Below are positions 50,993-58,541 of a stretch of 64,000 bases of DNA, in pieces. The translations under genes were made by a program, and so were the position numbers. The first letter of the stretch is position 1, and the number at the start of each line of letters is the position of its first letter. The DNA is from Bog-756 sp963699345 (GTDB lineage Bacteria; Actinomycetota; Acidimicrobiia; Acidimicrobiales; RAAP-2): NCBI GenBank assembly GCA_963699345.1, contig CAVOTL010000007.1, forward strand, positions 806,001-870,000, in the 5' to 3' direction. Under the pieces are notes generated by a model. That model was not told the DNA's origin and did no database searches. It saw only the letters and a list, made by a program, of their open reading frames with translations.

Positions 50993-51902
50993 GGGCCCCG
51001 CCTCCAAGCCGAGGCGGGTTCTGCGCGCACCGGAGGACCTCCCGGACGACAAGCCGGGTTCGGCCGCGCCGTACGAGGTCGGTCAGTTCGTCCACGACAA
51101 TCTCGAGTTGTACTACGAGGTCCACGGCACCGGACCCCGGGTCCTGGTCTTCCTCCACGGCATCCTGATGGACGCCAACATGAACCGACGACTGGCCTCT
51201 GACCTGGCGGCGAAGGGCAACCGGGTGATCCTGTTGGACCTGCCCGGTCACGGACTGTCCGCCCGTCCGTTGCGTGCTTCGTTCCACCGGATGGACACCT
51301 ACGCCGACCACGTCGTCGCCCTCCTCGACCACCTGGGAATCGACGAGGCCGTCATCGGCGGGGTCTCGCTCGGGGGCAACGTCAGCCTCCTCGTCGCCGC
51401 CCAGGCCCCCGAGCGCGTACGCGGCCTGGTGATCGAGATGCCGGTGCTCGAGTGGGCGCTGCCCGCCGCGGCCATCACCTTCGTACCGATGCTCCTCGCC
51501 GCCCACTTCGCGCGCCCGGTGGTGGCCGGCGTGGCGAAGGTGTTCCGTTCCATCCCGCGGTCGGGCAACGGACCGCTGGACAGCGTCATGAACATGCTCT
51601 CGGCCGAGCCCCGCGAGACGGCCGCCGTCCTCCACGGGATCCTGGCGGGTCCCATCGCTCCGACGGTGGACCAGCGGGCGGCCATGGAGATCCCGGCACT
51701 GGTCATAGGCCACAAGGTCGACCACGTGCACCCGTTCCACGACGCCCAACAGCTGGCCCGGCGCCTGCCCCAGGGCCAGCTCATCCAGGCGAGTTCCATG
51801 CTCGAGCTACGCGTCCACCCCGAACGTCTGACCGAGGAGATCAACCGCCACCTCGACCTCGTGTGGGGACGACCGACCGACAAGGCCCGCAAGGCCGGCT
51901 GA
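50964..51902 (+). CDS. Alpha/beta hydrolase
   Basis: A 312-residue alpha/beta hydrolase: oxyanion region VFLHGILMDANMNR, DLPGHGLSARP, nucleophile Ser135 in GGVSLGGNVS, and an acid/His region with GHKVDHVHPFHDA. The first 35 residues are basic and low complexity. It overlaps the end of the amidase gene by 29 bases, so it is probably co-expressed with it. Substrate unknown; esterase or lipase activity is the usual default for the family. Confidence 0.85.
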   Translation: MGTTGASPSKGPASKPRRVLRAPEDLPDDKPGSAAPYEVGQFVHDNLELYYEVHGTGPRVLVFLHGILMDANMNRRLASDLAAKGNRVILLDLPGHGLSARPLRASFHRMDTYADHVVALLDHLGIDEAVIGGVSLGGNVSLLVAAQAPERVRGLVIEMPVLEWALPAAAITFVPMLLAAHFARPVVAGVAKVFRSIPRSGNGPLDSVMNMLSAEPRETAAVLHGILAGPIAPTVDQRAAMEIPALVIGHKVDHVHPFHDAQQLARRLPQGQLIQASSMLELRVHPERLTEEINRHLDLVWGRPTDKARKAG

Positions 51903-51910
51903 TCCGCCCC

Positions 51911-52001
51911 GATCGGTCCGGACCCCGATCGACCCGGACCCGATCGGTCCGGACCCCGATCGACCCGGACCCGATCGGTCCGGACCCCGATCGACCCGGA
52001 C
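51911..52001. repeat. 31-bp tandem repeat containing a 10-bp palindrome, three units
   Basis: Three units starting at 51911, 51942 and 51973, each built from two related halves of 16 and 15 bases. The first half carries the perfect palindrome GGTCCGGACC. The array fills the gap between the convergent hydrolase and release-factor genes. Confidence 0.88.
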
Positions 52002-52007
52002 GGGTTC

Positions 52008-52409
52008 TTAGTCGTCGAGATCGGGCCGGCGGGCCCGCTTGCGTTCCGAGAGCCGGCGCTTGTCGGCCAGTCGACGCTCCTTGGCCCCCTTGGACGGCCG
52101 GGTCGGACGCCGGGCCTTGTCGACGTGGAGGGCGGCGGCGAGGCGCTCACGTAGGCGCTCGACGGCGAGTTGGCGGTTACGCAGCTGCGACCGCTGCTCG
52201 TCGACCACCACCCGGACCTCGGGACCCAGCTTGTCGAGGAGTCGGGACCGTTGGTAGGGGCCGAGGGACGGCGACGACGCCACGTCGAAGCGGAGCTCCA
52301 CCCGGGTGGCCACCTTGTTGGCATGCTGTCCTCCGGGGCCACCGCTCGGGCCGAACCGGAACTGCAGCTCGGACAGCGGGATCCGGAGCGACTGGGTGAC
52401 GCGGACCAC
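52008..52409 (-). CDS. arfB: ArfB-like peptidyl-tRNA hydrolase (RF-1 domain)
   Basis: A 133-residue protein with the release-factor GGQ motif in FGPSGGPGGQHANK and a basic C-terminal tail (KERRLADKRRLSERKRARRP), the layout of ArfB/YaeJ, which rescues stalled ribosomes by hydrolysing peptidyl-tRNA. The GTG at 52409 gives the normal ArfB N-terminus; a GTG at 52487, overlapping the end of the upstream FAH gene, is possible and would add about 26 residues. It follows the FAH gene on the same strand. Confidence 0.85.
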   Translation of the reverse strand: MVRVTQSLRIPLSELQFRFGPSGGPGGQHANKVATRVELRFDVASSPSLGPYQRSRLLDKLGPEVRVVVDEQRSQLRNRQLAVERLRERLAAALHVDKARRPTRPSKGAKERRLADKRRLSERKRARRPDLDD

Positions 52410-52479
52410 CTCCGGCCCGGCCGCACGCTCCCCGGTCCGCCCGTCTCCGGCAGGTCGGCTCCGAGCGCCGTCGGCTCCT

Positions 52480-53370
52480 TCAGCCACCGGTCGAGCTCCC
52501 GACGGGCCCGTCGAACGTCTCCGCGACCACCGGGTTGGTGAGCTCCCCCACGCCATCCACGGCCACCGTCACCACGTCGCCGGGCACCAGCCAGCGCGGT
52601 GGGTCCGACGCCGCGCCGACCCCGGCGGGCGTCCCGGTAGCCAACACGGTGCCCGGCTCCAAGGTCATCGCCTCGGTCAGATGGGCGATCATCGCGGCGC
52701 AGGAGAACACCATGTCGGAGGTGACACCGTCCTGACGGAGGTCCCCGTCCACCCAGGTCCGCACGCGCAGCGCCTGGGGGTCGGGCACCTCGTCGGCCGT
52801 CACCAGCCACGGCCCCATGGGACCATGGGTGTCGAAGCTCTTGCCGACCATCATGGTCGGGGTCCGGCGCTGCCAGTCCCGCACGCTCACGTCGTTGACC
52901 ACCGTGTAGCCGGCCACCACGTCGAGCGCCCGGGCCTCGGGGACGTGGCGGCAGCGGGTCCCGATGACCACCCCCAGCTCGCCCTCGTAGTCGACCATCG
53001 CCGACGCCCGAGGCACCTCGATGGACGCGCCGGGGCCCACCACGCACGACGACTGCTTGGTGAACCAGGTCTGGACCGGCGGCCGTTCGGCGCCCAGCTC
53101 ACGGATGTGGTCCCCGTAGTTGCGGGCGATCCCGAGGAACGCCGGTGGACGCGGTACGGGGGCCAGGAGGCGTACCTCGGCCAGGGGCTGGCGGGAGACC
53201 GACCCCCTGGCGGCGCGTTCGAGCGCCGGGCGGGCGTCGACGCCGAGGGCCAGCACGTCGACCAGGGACACCGGGAGCCCGACCGCCGGATCGGAGAGGT
53301 CGACCACGTCGTCCCCCACCACGAGGCCGGCCCGGGGGACACCGTCGATCGACATCGTCACCAGTCGCAT
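52480..53370 (-). CDS. Fumarylacetoacetate hydrolase family protein
   Basis: A 296-residue FAH-fold enzyme. The core carries MVDYEGELGVVIG (metal-binding Glu residues), FLGIARNYGDH, NDVSVRDWQ, and GKSFDTHGPMGPW, with the C-terminal GTVLATGTPAGVG. Family members hydrolyse or decarboxylate beta-diketo acids in aromatic degradation; the exact reaction is not inferable. ATG 53370 has TACGTT six bases upstream. It is divergent from the SDR gene across only 47 bases. Confidence 0.9.
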   Translation of the reverse strand: MRLVTMSIDGVPRAGLVVGDDVVDLSDPAVGLPVSLVDVLALGVDARPALERAARGSVSRQPLAEVRLLAPVPRPPAFLGIARNYGDHIRELGAERPPVQTWFTKQSSCVVGPGASIEVPRASAMVDYEGELGVVIGTRCRHVPEARALDVVAGYTVVNDVSVRDWQRRTPTMMVGKSFDTHGPMGPWLVTADEVPDPQALRVRTWVDGDLRQDGVTSDMVFSCAAMIAHLTEAMTLEPGTVLATGTPAGVGAASDPPRWLVPGDVVTVAVDGVGELTNPVVAETFDGPVGSSTGG

Positions 53371-53382
53371 GGACCGAACGTA
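53371..53382 (-). promoter_or_regulatory. Putative leaderless promoter (-10) of the FAH gene
   Basis: TACGTT on the minus strand (53382-53377), six bases, then ATG 53370. Its -35 zone would overlap the divergent SDR promoter. Confidence 0.52.
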
Positions 53383-53405
53383 GTGGCGTCCGGGCGCCGC
53401 GGTCT

Positions 53406-53417
53406 TACACTGCGCCG
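53406..53417 (+). promoter_or_regulatory. Putative leaderless promoter (-10) of the SDR gene
   Basis: TACACT at 53406-53411, six bases, then ATG 53418. Confidence 0.52.
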
Positions 53418-54182
53418 ATGAGCACCACCTCCGGATCCACCCCACCCGACGCCGGACTCGCCGGACAGGTCGTCCTCGTCACCGGCTCCTCGTCGGGCAT
53501 CGGCGCGGCCACCGCCCGGCACTTCGCCTCCCAGGGCGCCACCGTGGTCGTCAACTCCGCGACCTCCGTCGAGGCCGGACGGGCCGTGGCGGCCGAACTC
53601 GGCGGGGCCACCTATCTCCAGGCCGACGTGTCCGTCGAATCCGACTGCGTCCGGCTGGTCGAGGGGGTGGTGGAGGCCCACGGCCGACTCGATGTGCTCG
53701 TGAACAACGCCGGCACCACCGCGGTGATCCCCCACGGCGATCTCGAGGCCGCCACTCCCGACGTCTGGCGCCGCATCTTCGACGTCAACGTGATCGGCAC
53801 GTGGCAGCTGACCGTGGCCGCGGTTCCCCACCTGCGAGCCTCCGGGCGTGGCCAGGTCGTCAACGTGTCGTCCCTCGCCGGCTCCCGACCCGTCGGCAGT
53901 TCGATCCCCTACGCCTGCTCGAAGGCGGCGGTGAGCCACATGACCCGGTTGCTCGCCAACACCCTCGGTCCGGACGTCCGCGTGAACGCCGTGGCCCCCG
54001 GGCTCGTCGACACGCCGTGGACCGAGGACTGGACCGTCGTGCGCGAGTTCGTGCGGGCCCAGGCGCCCCTCCAGCGGGCCGCCACCCCCGACGACGTGGC
54101 CGAGGTGATCATCGGGTTGGCCCGCGCCTCCTACGTGACCGGCGAGGTCGTACTCATCGACGGGGGTCTGAACCTCCGTTGA
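53418..54182 (+). CDS. Short-chain dehydrogenase/reductase (SDR)
   Basis: A 254-residue classical SDR: cofactor loop VTGSSSGIGAA near 22-32, LVNNAGTT, a Ser in NVSSLAG, catalytic Tyr165 and Lys169 in YACSK, and VNAVAPGLVDTPW. The stretch VVVNSAT after strand 2 fits NADP(H) preference weakly. Substrate unknown. ATG 53418 has TACACT six bases upstream. It ends convergently, overlapping the GNAT gene by 29 bases. Confidence 0.92.
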   Translation: MSTTSGSTPPDAGLAGQVVLVTGSSSGIGAATARHFASQGATVVVNSATSVEAGRAVAAELGGATYLQADVSVESDCVRLVEGVVEAHGRLDVLVNNAGTTAVIPHGDLEAATPDVWRRIFDVNVIGTWQLTVAAVPHLRASGRGQVVNVSSLAGSRPVGSSIPYACSKAAVSHMTRLLANTLGPDVRVNAVAPGLVDTPWTEDWTVVREFVRAQAPLQRAATPDDVAEVIIGLARASYVTGEVVLIDGGLNLR

Positions 54183-54720
54183 CCGACTCCCAGGCGGCCC
54201 GGTCGAGTCGCCACAGGACATGGGGCTCGGACGGGAAGAACGACAGCGTCCGCTCCTCACCCGGTCGGAAGCCGAGACGTCGGGCGACGGCCTGCGATCG
54301 GGTGTTGGCCGGGAGGATGCAACTGAACAGGGTGTCCTCGCCGAGCACCTCGAAGCCGTAGCGCACGGCGCGGGCCCCCGCCTCGGTGGCGTAGCCCGAG
54401 CCCCAGTACGCGGGGTCGAGCATCCACCCCACCTCGACCCCCGGCCAATCCTCCTCGGGACGCCAGTAGAGGCCGGCCCGCCCGACGAAGCGGCCCGAAC
54501 TCCGCTCCTCGAGCGCCCACTGGCCCAGGCCCTCCACCTCCCACAGTCCGGCGAACAGCGTCAGCGACCGCCAGGCGTCGGAGGACGAATAGTCGTCGGG
54601 GACGTGCAGGGACGCCCGCACCTCCGGTGTCGTCATGGCGGCGAACAGCGGCTCACGGTCCTCGTGCCGGAACGGCCGCAGCACCAGCCGGTCGGTCGTC
54701 AGCGTGGGGCAGGAGGTCAC
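54154..54720 (-). CDS. GNAT family N-acetyltransferase (RimJ/RimL type)
   Basis: A 188-residue acetyltransferase of the RimJ/RimL-like Acetyltransf_3 type: TDRLVLRPFRHED at the start, GRFVGRAGLYW, VEVGWMLDPAYWGSGYATEA (acetyl-CoA-binding loop) and a C-terminal SQAVARRLGFRP. The substrate could be a protein N-terminus, an antibiotic or a small metabolite. The GTG at 54720 is assumed; no ribosome-binding site is clear. It is divergent from the glycosylase gene. Confidence 0.86.
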   Translation of the reverse strand: MTSCPTLTTDRLVLRPFRHEDREPLFAAMTTPEVRASLHVPDDYSSSDAWRSLTLFAGLWEVEGLGQWALEERSSGRFVGRAGLYWRPEEDWPGVEVGWMLDPAYWGSGYATEAGARAVRYGFEVLGEDTLFSCILPANTRSQAVARRLGFRPGEERTLSFFPSEPHVLWRLDRAAWESVNGGSDPRR

Positions 54721-54765
54721 GGTGGAAGTCAACCACTCCGGCGGGGACCGGGGCACGGGCACCGG

Positions 54766-54777
54766 TACGCTCCGGAC
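54766..54777 (+). promoter_or_regulatory. Putative leaderless promoter (-10) of the glycosylase gene
   Basis: TACGCT at 54766-54771, six bases, then GTG 54778. Confidence 0.5.
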
Positions 54778-55560
54778 GTGCCCACGCCCCCACCGGCCCC
54801 CGACACGCTGACGGCGCCGGCCCGGCGGGGCGCACCGTGGCGGCTCGACGCCACGGCCACCGTCCCCGAGGACCTCCCCCTCCTGTTCCACCGGGCACAC
54901 CGGAACCTGCCCACGGGCAGCCGCATCGAGGTGGCGGTGCCCCCCGGGCTGCCCCATGGGCGCCTCGTCGACCTGGTGGCGGGAGCGGGCTGGCAGCTCC
55001 TGGGCGGCCCCTCGGCCGTCGGCCGTCGCCGGGTCGTCCGGGTCGAGCGGCGCCACACCCTGGCCGATTCCGTGGGTCCCGGCATGCACCTCCTGGTCTG
55101 CGGCATCAATCCGTCGCCCTACTCCGCCGATGTCGGGGTCGGCTACGGACGCCCCGGCAACCGCTTCTGGCCCGCCGCGCTGGCCGCCGGGATCGCGCCC
55201 CTCGACCGGGACCCCGTCGCCGCGCTGGCCGGTGGCATGGGGATGACCGACTTCGCCAAGCGGGCCACGGCCAAGGCGGCCGAGGTGACCCGGGAGGAGC
55301 ACGAGGAGGGGTTCGCCCGGGTGACCCGGCTGGTGGAGTGGCTGCAACCGGGTGCGGTGTGCTTCGTGGGCCTGTCGGGTTGGCGGACCGTGGTCGACCG
55401 GCAGGCCGTGCCGGGGATCCAACCCGACGGAATCGCCGGACGGCCCGCCTACGTGATGCCCTCTACCAGTGGACTCAACGCCCGCACTCCTCCCGTCGAG
55501 TTGGCCGACCACCTCGCCGCCGCCTGGGAGCTCGGAGGAGGACCGGTCGGCGGGGCCTGA
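54778..55560 (+). CDS. Mismatch-specific (Mug-type) uracil/thymine DNA glycosylase with N-terminal extension
   Basis: The C-terminal 170 residues match Mug/TDG-type glycosylases: LLVCGINPSPYSADVG with the catalytic Asn, GRPGNRFWPAA, GMTDFAKRATAKAAE, VCFVGLSGWRTV and VMPSTSGLNAR. The first 90 residues (PEDLPLLFHRAHRNLP, VDLVAGAGWQLLG) are an extra region resembling a fragment of a SAM-methyltransferase or other accessory fold, not part of E. coli Mug. The enzyme would remove uracil or thymine mispaired with guanine. The GTG start is supported by TACGCT six bases upstream. Confidence 0.85.
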   Translation: MPTPPPAPDTLTAPARRGAPWRLDATATVPEDLPLLFHRAHRNLPTGSRIEVAVPPGLPHGRLVDLVAGAGWQLLGGPSAVGRRRVVRVERRHTLADSVGPGMHLLVCGINPSPYSADVGVGYGRPGNRFWPAALAAGIAPLDRDPVAALAGGMGMTDFAKRATAKAAEVTREEHEEGFARVTRLVEWLQPGAVCFVGLSGWRTVVDRQAVPGIQPDGIAGRPAYVMPSTSGLNARTPPVELADHLAAAWELGGGPVGGA

Positions 55561-55606
55561 CGGATGGGTCGGCCCCGACCGACGGGCCGGCCCCGACGGC
55601 ACCGCG

Positions 55607-57211
55607 TCAGTCCGGTTCCGGTCCCTCCCGGAACCGCACCACGTGTCCGTCCTCGGTGAGGGAGACGCCCTCGCTCATGGTCTCGCCCCGGAAGAAGATC
55701 GGCGACACCACCCGCATGGCGAGCATGAAGACCAGGCCGCCCAGGGCCGTGATGATGCCGATGAGCAGGACGCCACCGATGTCCCAGTGGGGGAAGAAGG
55801 GCATCGACCAGGTCGTGTAGCTGTAGTCCGGCTCGAGGGCCAGGTAGATGTTCCAACCCAGGAAGCCGAACAGCATGACGCCACTGAGGAACGGCATGAT
55901 CCCGAGGTTCATCATCGACTTGGCGTTGCGGGTGAGGTGGCGCCGGTAGTGCCAGGCGCAGGCGAAACCGGTGATGCCCAGGTAGAGGGCGATGAAGAAG
56001 GTGGACGAGGTGACCGAGTCGCTGATCACGTTGCCTCCCGATGCCCAGTTGACCGAGAGGTAGAAGATCACCGACGCCACCGAGAAGACGATGGTCGACA
56101 CCGTCGGCGACCGGTACTTCGGGTGTACCCGGCCGAACGCCTCGGGCAGCGCCTTGTGGAAGGCCATGGACAGGGTGGTGCGGGCATTGGGCAGGATGGT
56201 CGTCTGGGCGGTGGCGGCCGTCGATGTCAGCACCATCAAGATGAGCATCCGACTGAGGAACTGGCCCAGACCGGACGTCCCGAAGATGGCACTCCCGAGG
56301 ACCGAGAGCACGTCGTTCTGGTGGGCCGGGTTGCCGAGCCCGATCCCGTGGGTACCGATGCCGGCGAAGGACTGCACCGAGGTGGTCACCAACAGGTAGG
56401 TGACGAGCAGGATGATGGTCGACAGCACCCCCGCCGTGCCGGGTGCGCCACGCGGGTCCGACGTCTCCTCGTTGAGCGAGACGGTCGTGTCCCATCCCCA
56501 GTAGATGAACACCATCAGGAGCATCCCCTCCATGAAGGTGTTGAACGAACTGATCTTGAACGGGTTGAACCAGGACCATGACGGGTCGAGGTGGCCGATC
56601 GGCGCGGTGCCGTGACCCACTTTCCAGAAGGCCACCACGGCCAGGACGGCGAGCATGACCGTCTCGAGGATGATCAGGGCCACCTGGATCCGGGCCGCCA
56701 CCTGGACGCCGCGGTAGCAGAGGTATGTCAACAGGACGATCCATCCGAGGCCCACCAGCAGCACCCACCCGCTGGTGGCGTCCGAGCCGATCCCGTTGGC
56801 CCCGAACAGGAAGAAGACGTACTGCCCGGCGATCTGGGCGTAGCTCGCCATCACCAACAGGTCGGCCGCCACCTGGCCCCAGCCGCCGGCGAACCAGCCC
56901 GTCCGGGGACCGAGGGCTCGGGCGGCCCACGTGAACGAGCTCCCGCAGTCCGGATCCGCGGTGTTCATCTCCTTGTTCGCCCACGAGGAGAAGAACATCG
57001 GGACGAAGGCCAGGAGGACCAGCAAGGGGGTCTGGACCCCGACGATCACCACGACGAAGCCGAGCGTCGCCGCCATGGAATAGGCCGGCGCGGTCGACGC
57101 CAGTCCTACCGCGGTGCTCGTGACCAACCCGATGGCGTTGGTCTTCAGGCCCTTCGGTTCCGGATTGTCGTAGGACGCCCCCTGGGCATCAGGGCTCGTA
57201 CCGTCGCTCAT
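55607..57211 (-). CDS. APC superfamily amino acid permease
   Basis: A 534-residue integral membrane protein with about 12 helices. Helix 1 has TNAIGLVTSTAVGLASTAPAY, with the conserved G-x-G/A-rich unwound segment; CGSSFTWAARALGPRTGW is the APC motif before helix 3; helix 6 has YWGWDTTVSLNEETSDP. This fits the APC/amino acid-polyamine-organocation family. Substrate unknown. It starts 72 bases after the monooxygenase-like gene on the same strand. Confidence 0.92.
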   Translation of the reverse strand: MSDGTSPDAQGASYDNPEPKGLKTNAIGLVTSTAVGLASTAPAYSMAATLGFVVVIVGVQTPLLVLLAFVPMFFSSWANKEMNTADPDCGSSFTWAARALGPRTGWFAGGWGQVAADLLVMASYAQIAGQYVFFLFGANGIGSDATSGWVLLVGLGWIVLLTYLCYRGVQVAARIQVALIILETVMLAVLAVVAFWKVGHGTAPIGHLDPSWSWFNPFKISSFNTFMEGMLLMVFIYWGWDTTVSLNEETSDPRGAPGTAGVLSTIILLVTYLLVTTSVQSFAGIGTHGIGLGNPAHQNDVLSVLGSAIFGTSGLGQFLSRMLILMVLTSTAATAQTTILPNARTTLSMAFHKALPEAFGRVHPKYRSPTVSTIVFSVASVIFYLSVNWASGGNVISDSVTSSTFFIALYLGITGFACAWHYRRHLTRNAKSMMNLGIMPFLSGVMLFGFLGWNIYLALEPDYSYTTWSMPFFPHWDIGGVLLIGIITALGGLVFMLAMRVVSPIFFRGETMSEGVSLTEDGHVVRFREGPEPD

Positions 57212-57283
57212 CGGGCGTGCTCGATCGCCGCTGACCGCATCGCGATCCTCCTGATCGGCCGGTCCGGCTGACCGGCAGTTCAG

Positions 57284-57583
57284 TCACGCTAGGCCATCGA
57301 CCGGGGCGTAGTGGTCGACCTCCGGAGGCGACTCGAAGAACGGCCCGATGTGGGATCGCCACTCGGTGAAGCGGTCCGATTGGCGGAAGCCGACCGTGTG
57401 GTCCTCCAGGGTCTCCCACTCCACCAGGAGGAGGTAGCGGTCGGGCGATTCGACCCCCCGGTGGAGCCGCAGGGAGAGGAACCCGGGAGATGCCGAGATC
57501 ACCTGCCGGGCGCGGGTGAGGGCCGCTTCGAACTCCAGGTGGCGGTCGGGGCGGACGGCGATGACGGCGTGCTCGAGGATCAT
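57284..57583 (-). CDS. Antibiotic biosynthesis monooxygenase (ABM) domain protein
   Basis: A 99-residue ferredoxin-like-fold protein: MILEHAVIAVRPDRHLEFEAAL, then SPGFLSLRLHRGVESPDRYLLLVEWETLEDH and FRQSDRFTEW, typical of the ABM/dimeric alpha-beta barrel family (cofactor-free oxygenases or heme-degrading relatives). No metal or heme ligand can be assigned. TAGCGT lies eight bases before the ATG. It precedes the permease gene and may be co-transcribed. Confidence 0.85.
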   Translation of the reverse strand: MILEHAVIAVRPDRHLEFEAALTRARQVISASPGFLSLRLHRGVESPDRYLLLVEWETLEDHTVGFRQSDRFTEWRSHIGPFFESPPEVDHYAPVDGLA

Positions 57584-57591
57584 GAGGGGGA

Positions 57592-57597
57592 ACGCTA
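57592..57597 (-). promoter_or_regulatory. Putative -10 of the ABM-domain gene
   Basis: TAGCGT on the minus strand, eight bases before ATG 57583. Confidence 0.4.
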
Positions 57598-57718
57598 CCG
57601 GTGACCCCGCGCCCCGGGGGGTCCGTCCCCCCCCGCCCTGAAACCACGGCCCCGTCCGGGAGGAGCCCGCCCGTGGGGTGGGTCGGTCACGGTCGATTCG
57701 GCCGTCGCCGGACGCCGG

Positions 57719-57724
57719 TAGCGT
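57719..57724 (+). promoter_or_regulatory. Putative -10 of the DsbA-like gene
   Basis: TAGCGT at 57719-57724, about 46 bases before the ATG, which has its own GGGAGG ribosome-binding site. -35 unclear (TTCGGC at 57698). Confidence 0.35.
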
Positions 57725-57770
57725 CGGGGGTGTCAGCCGGTGCTACCGGCCCGGGTGGGAGGTACCGAGC

Positions 57771-58429
57771 ATGAAGATCGAGATCTGGTCCGACGTGGTG
57801 TGCCCCTGGTGCTACATCGGCAAGCGGAATCTCGAGGTGGCGCTCACGGGATTCGAACACGCCGACCAGGTGGACATCGAGTGGCGGAGCTACGAGCTCG
57901 ACCCGAGCACGCCCCGCGGGTCGAGCTGTCGATGGACGAGGTGCTGTCGCGCAAATACGGGATGAGCCAGGAGGAGGCCGTGGCGGCCAACCAACGGATG
58001 ACCGAGCTGGCCGCCACCGTCGGCCTCGAGTACCACCTCGACCAGGTCCAGATCGGCAACACCTTCGACGCCCATCGGTTGATCCACCTGGCTTCCCTCG
58101 AGGGTCGCGGCGGGGCGATGAAGGAACGGCTGCTGCGGGCCTACTTCACCGAGGGTCGGGCGATCTCCGACCGGGCCACGCTGGCCGAACTGGGCGCCGA
58201 CGTCGGACTGGACCCCGGCCGCGTGGCCTCCGTCCTGGAGGGGGACGAGTTCGCCGACGCGGTACGGGCGGACGAGGCCCGGGCCATGGAGCTGGGCTCG
58301 ACCGGCGTACCGTTCTTCGTGTTCGACGAGCGGCTCGGGGTGCCCGGGGCCCAACCACCGGACGTCCTGCTGCGCCTGCTGCAACGGGCCTGGGACACCT
58401 CGATCGACGCCGTGGCCGATACGGCCTGA
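57771..58429 (+). CDS. DsbA family oxidoreductase (FrnE-like), frameshifted
   Basis: A DsbA-like thioredoxin-fold protein of about 219 residues after correction. It starts MKIEIWSDVVCPWCYIGKRN with the C-P-W-C active site, typical of the FrnE/2-hydroxychromene isomerase-like branch, and continues in another frame with SRKYGMSQEEAVAANQRM, GNTFDAHRLIHLA and the cis-Pro region GSTGVPFFVFDERLGVPG. Restoring one G in the GGG at 57918-57920 joins the frames as TPRGVELSMDEVL. The ATG has GGGAGGTACC upstream. It probably acts in the cytoplasm, since there is no signal peptide. Confidence 0.85.
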
Positions 58430-58541
58430 GCGCGCTCGACCCCCGTTCCGAGCGGCCCGGTCCCAGGCCCTCCGATCGGGTCCCGGGGCCCCGTCGGCCC
58501 GTCTTCCCCCGTCCGGCCGCCACCCGGCGACGCCCGGCCTC

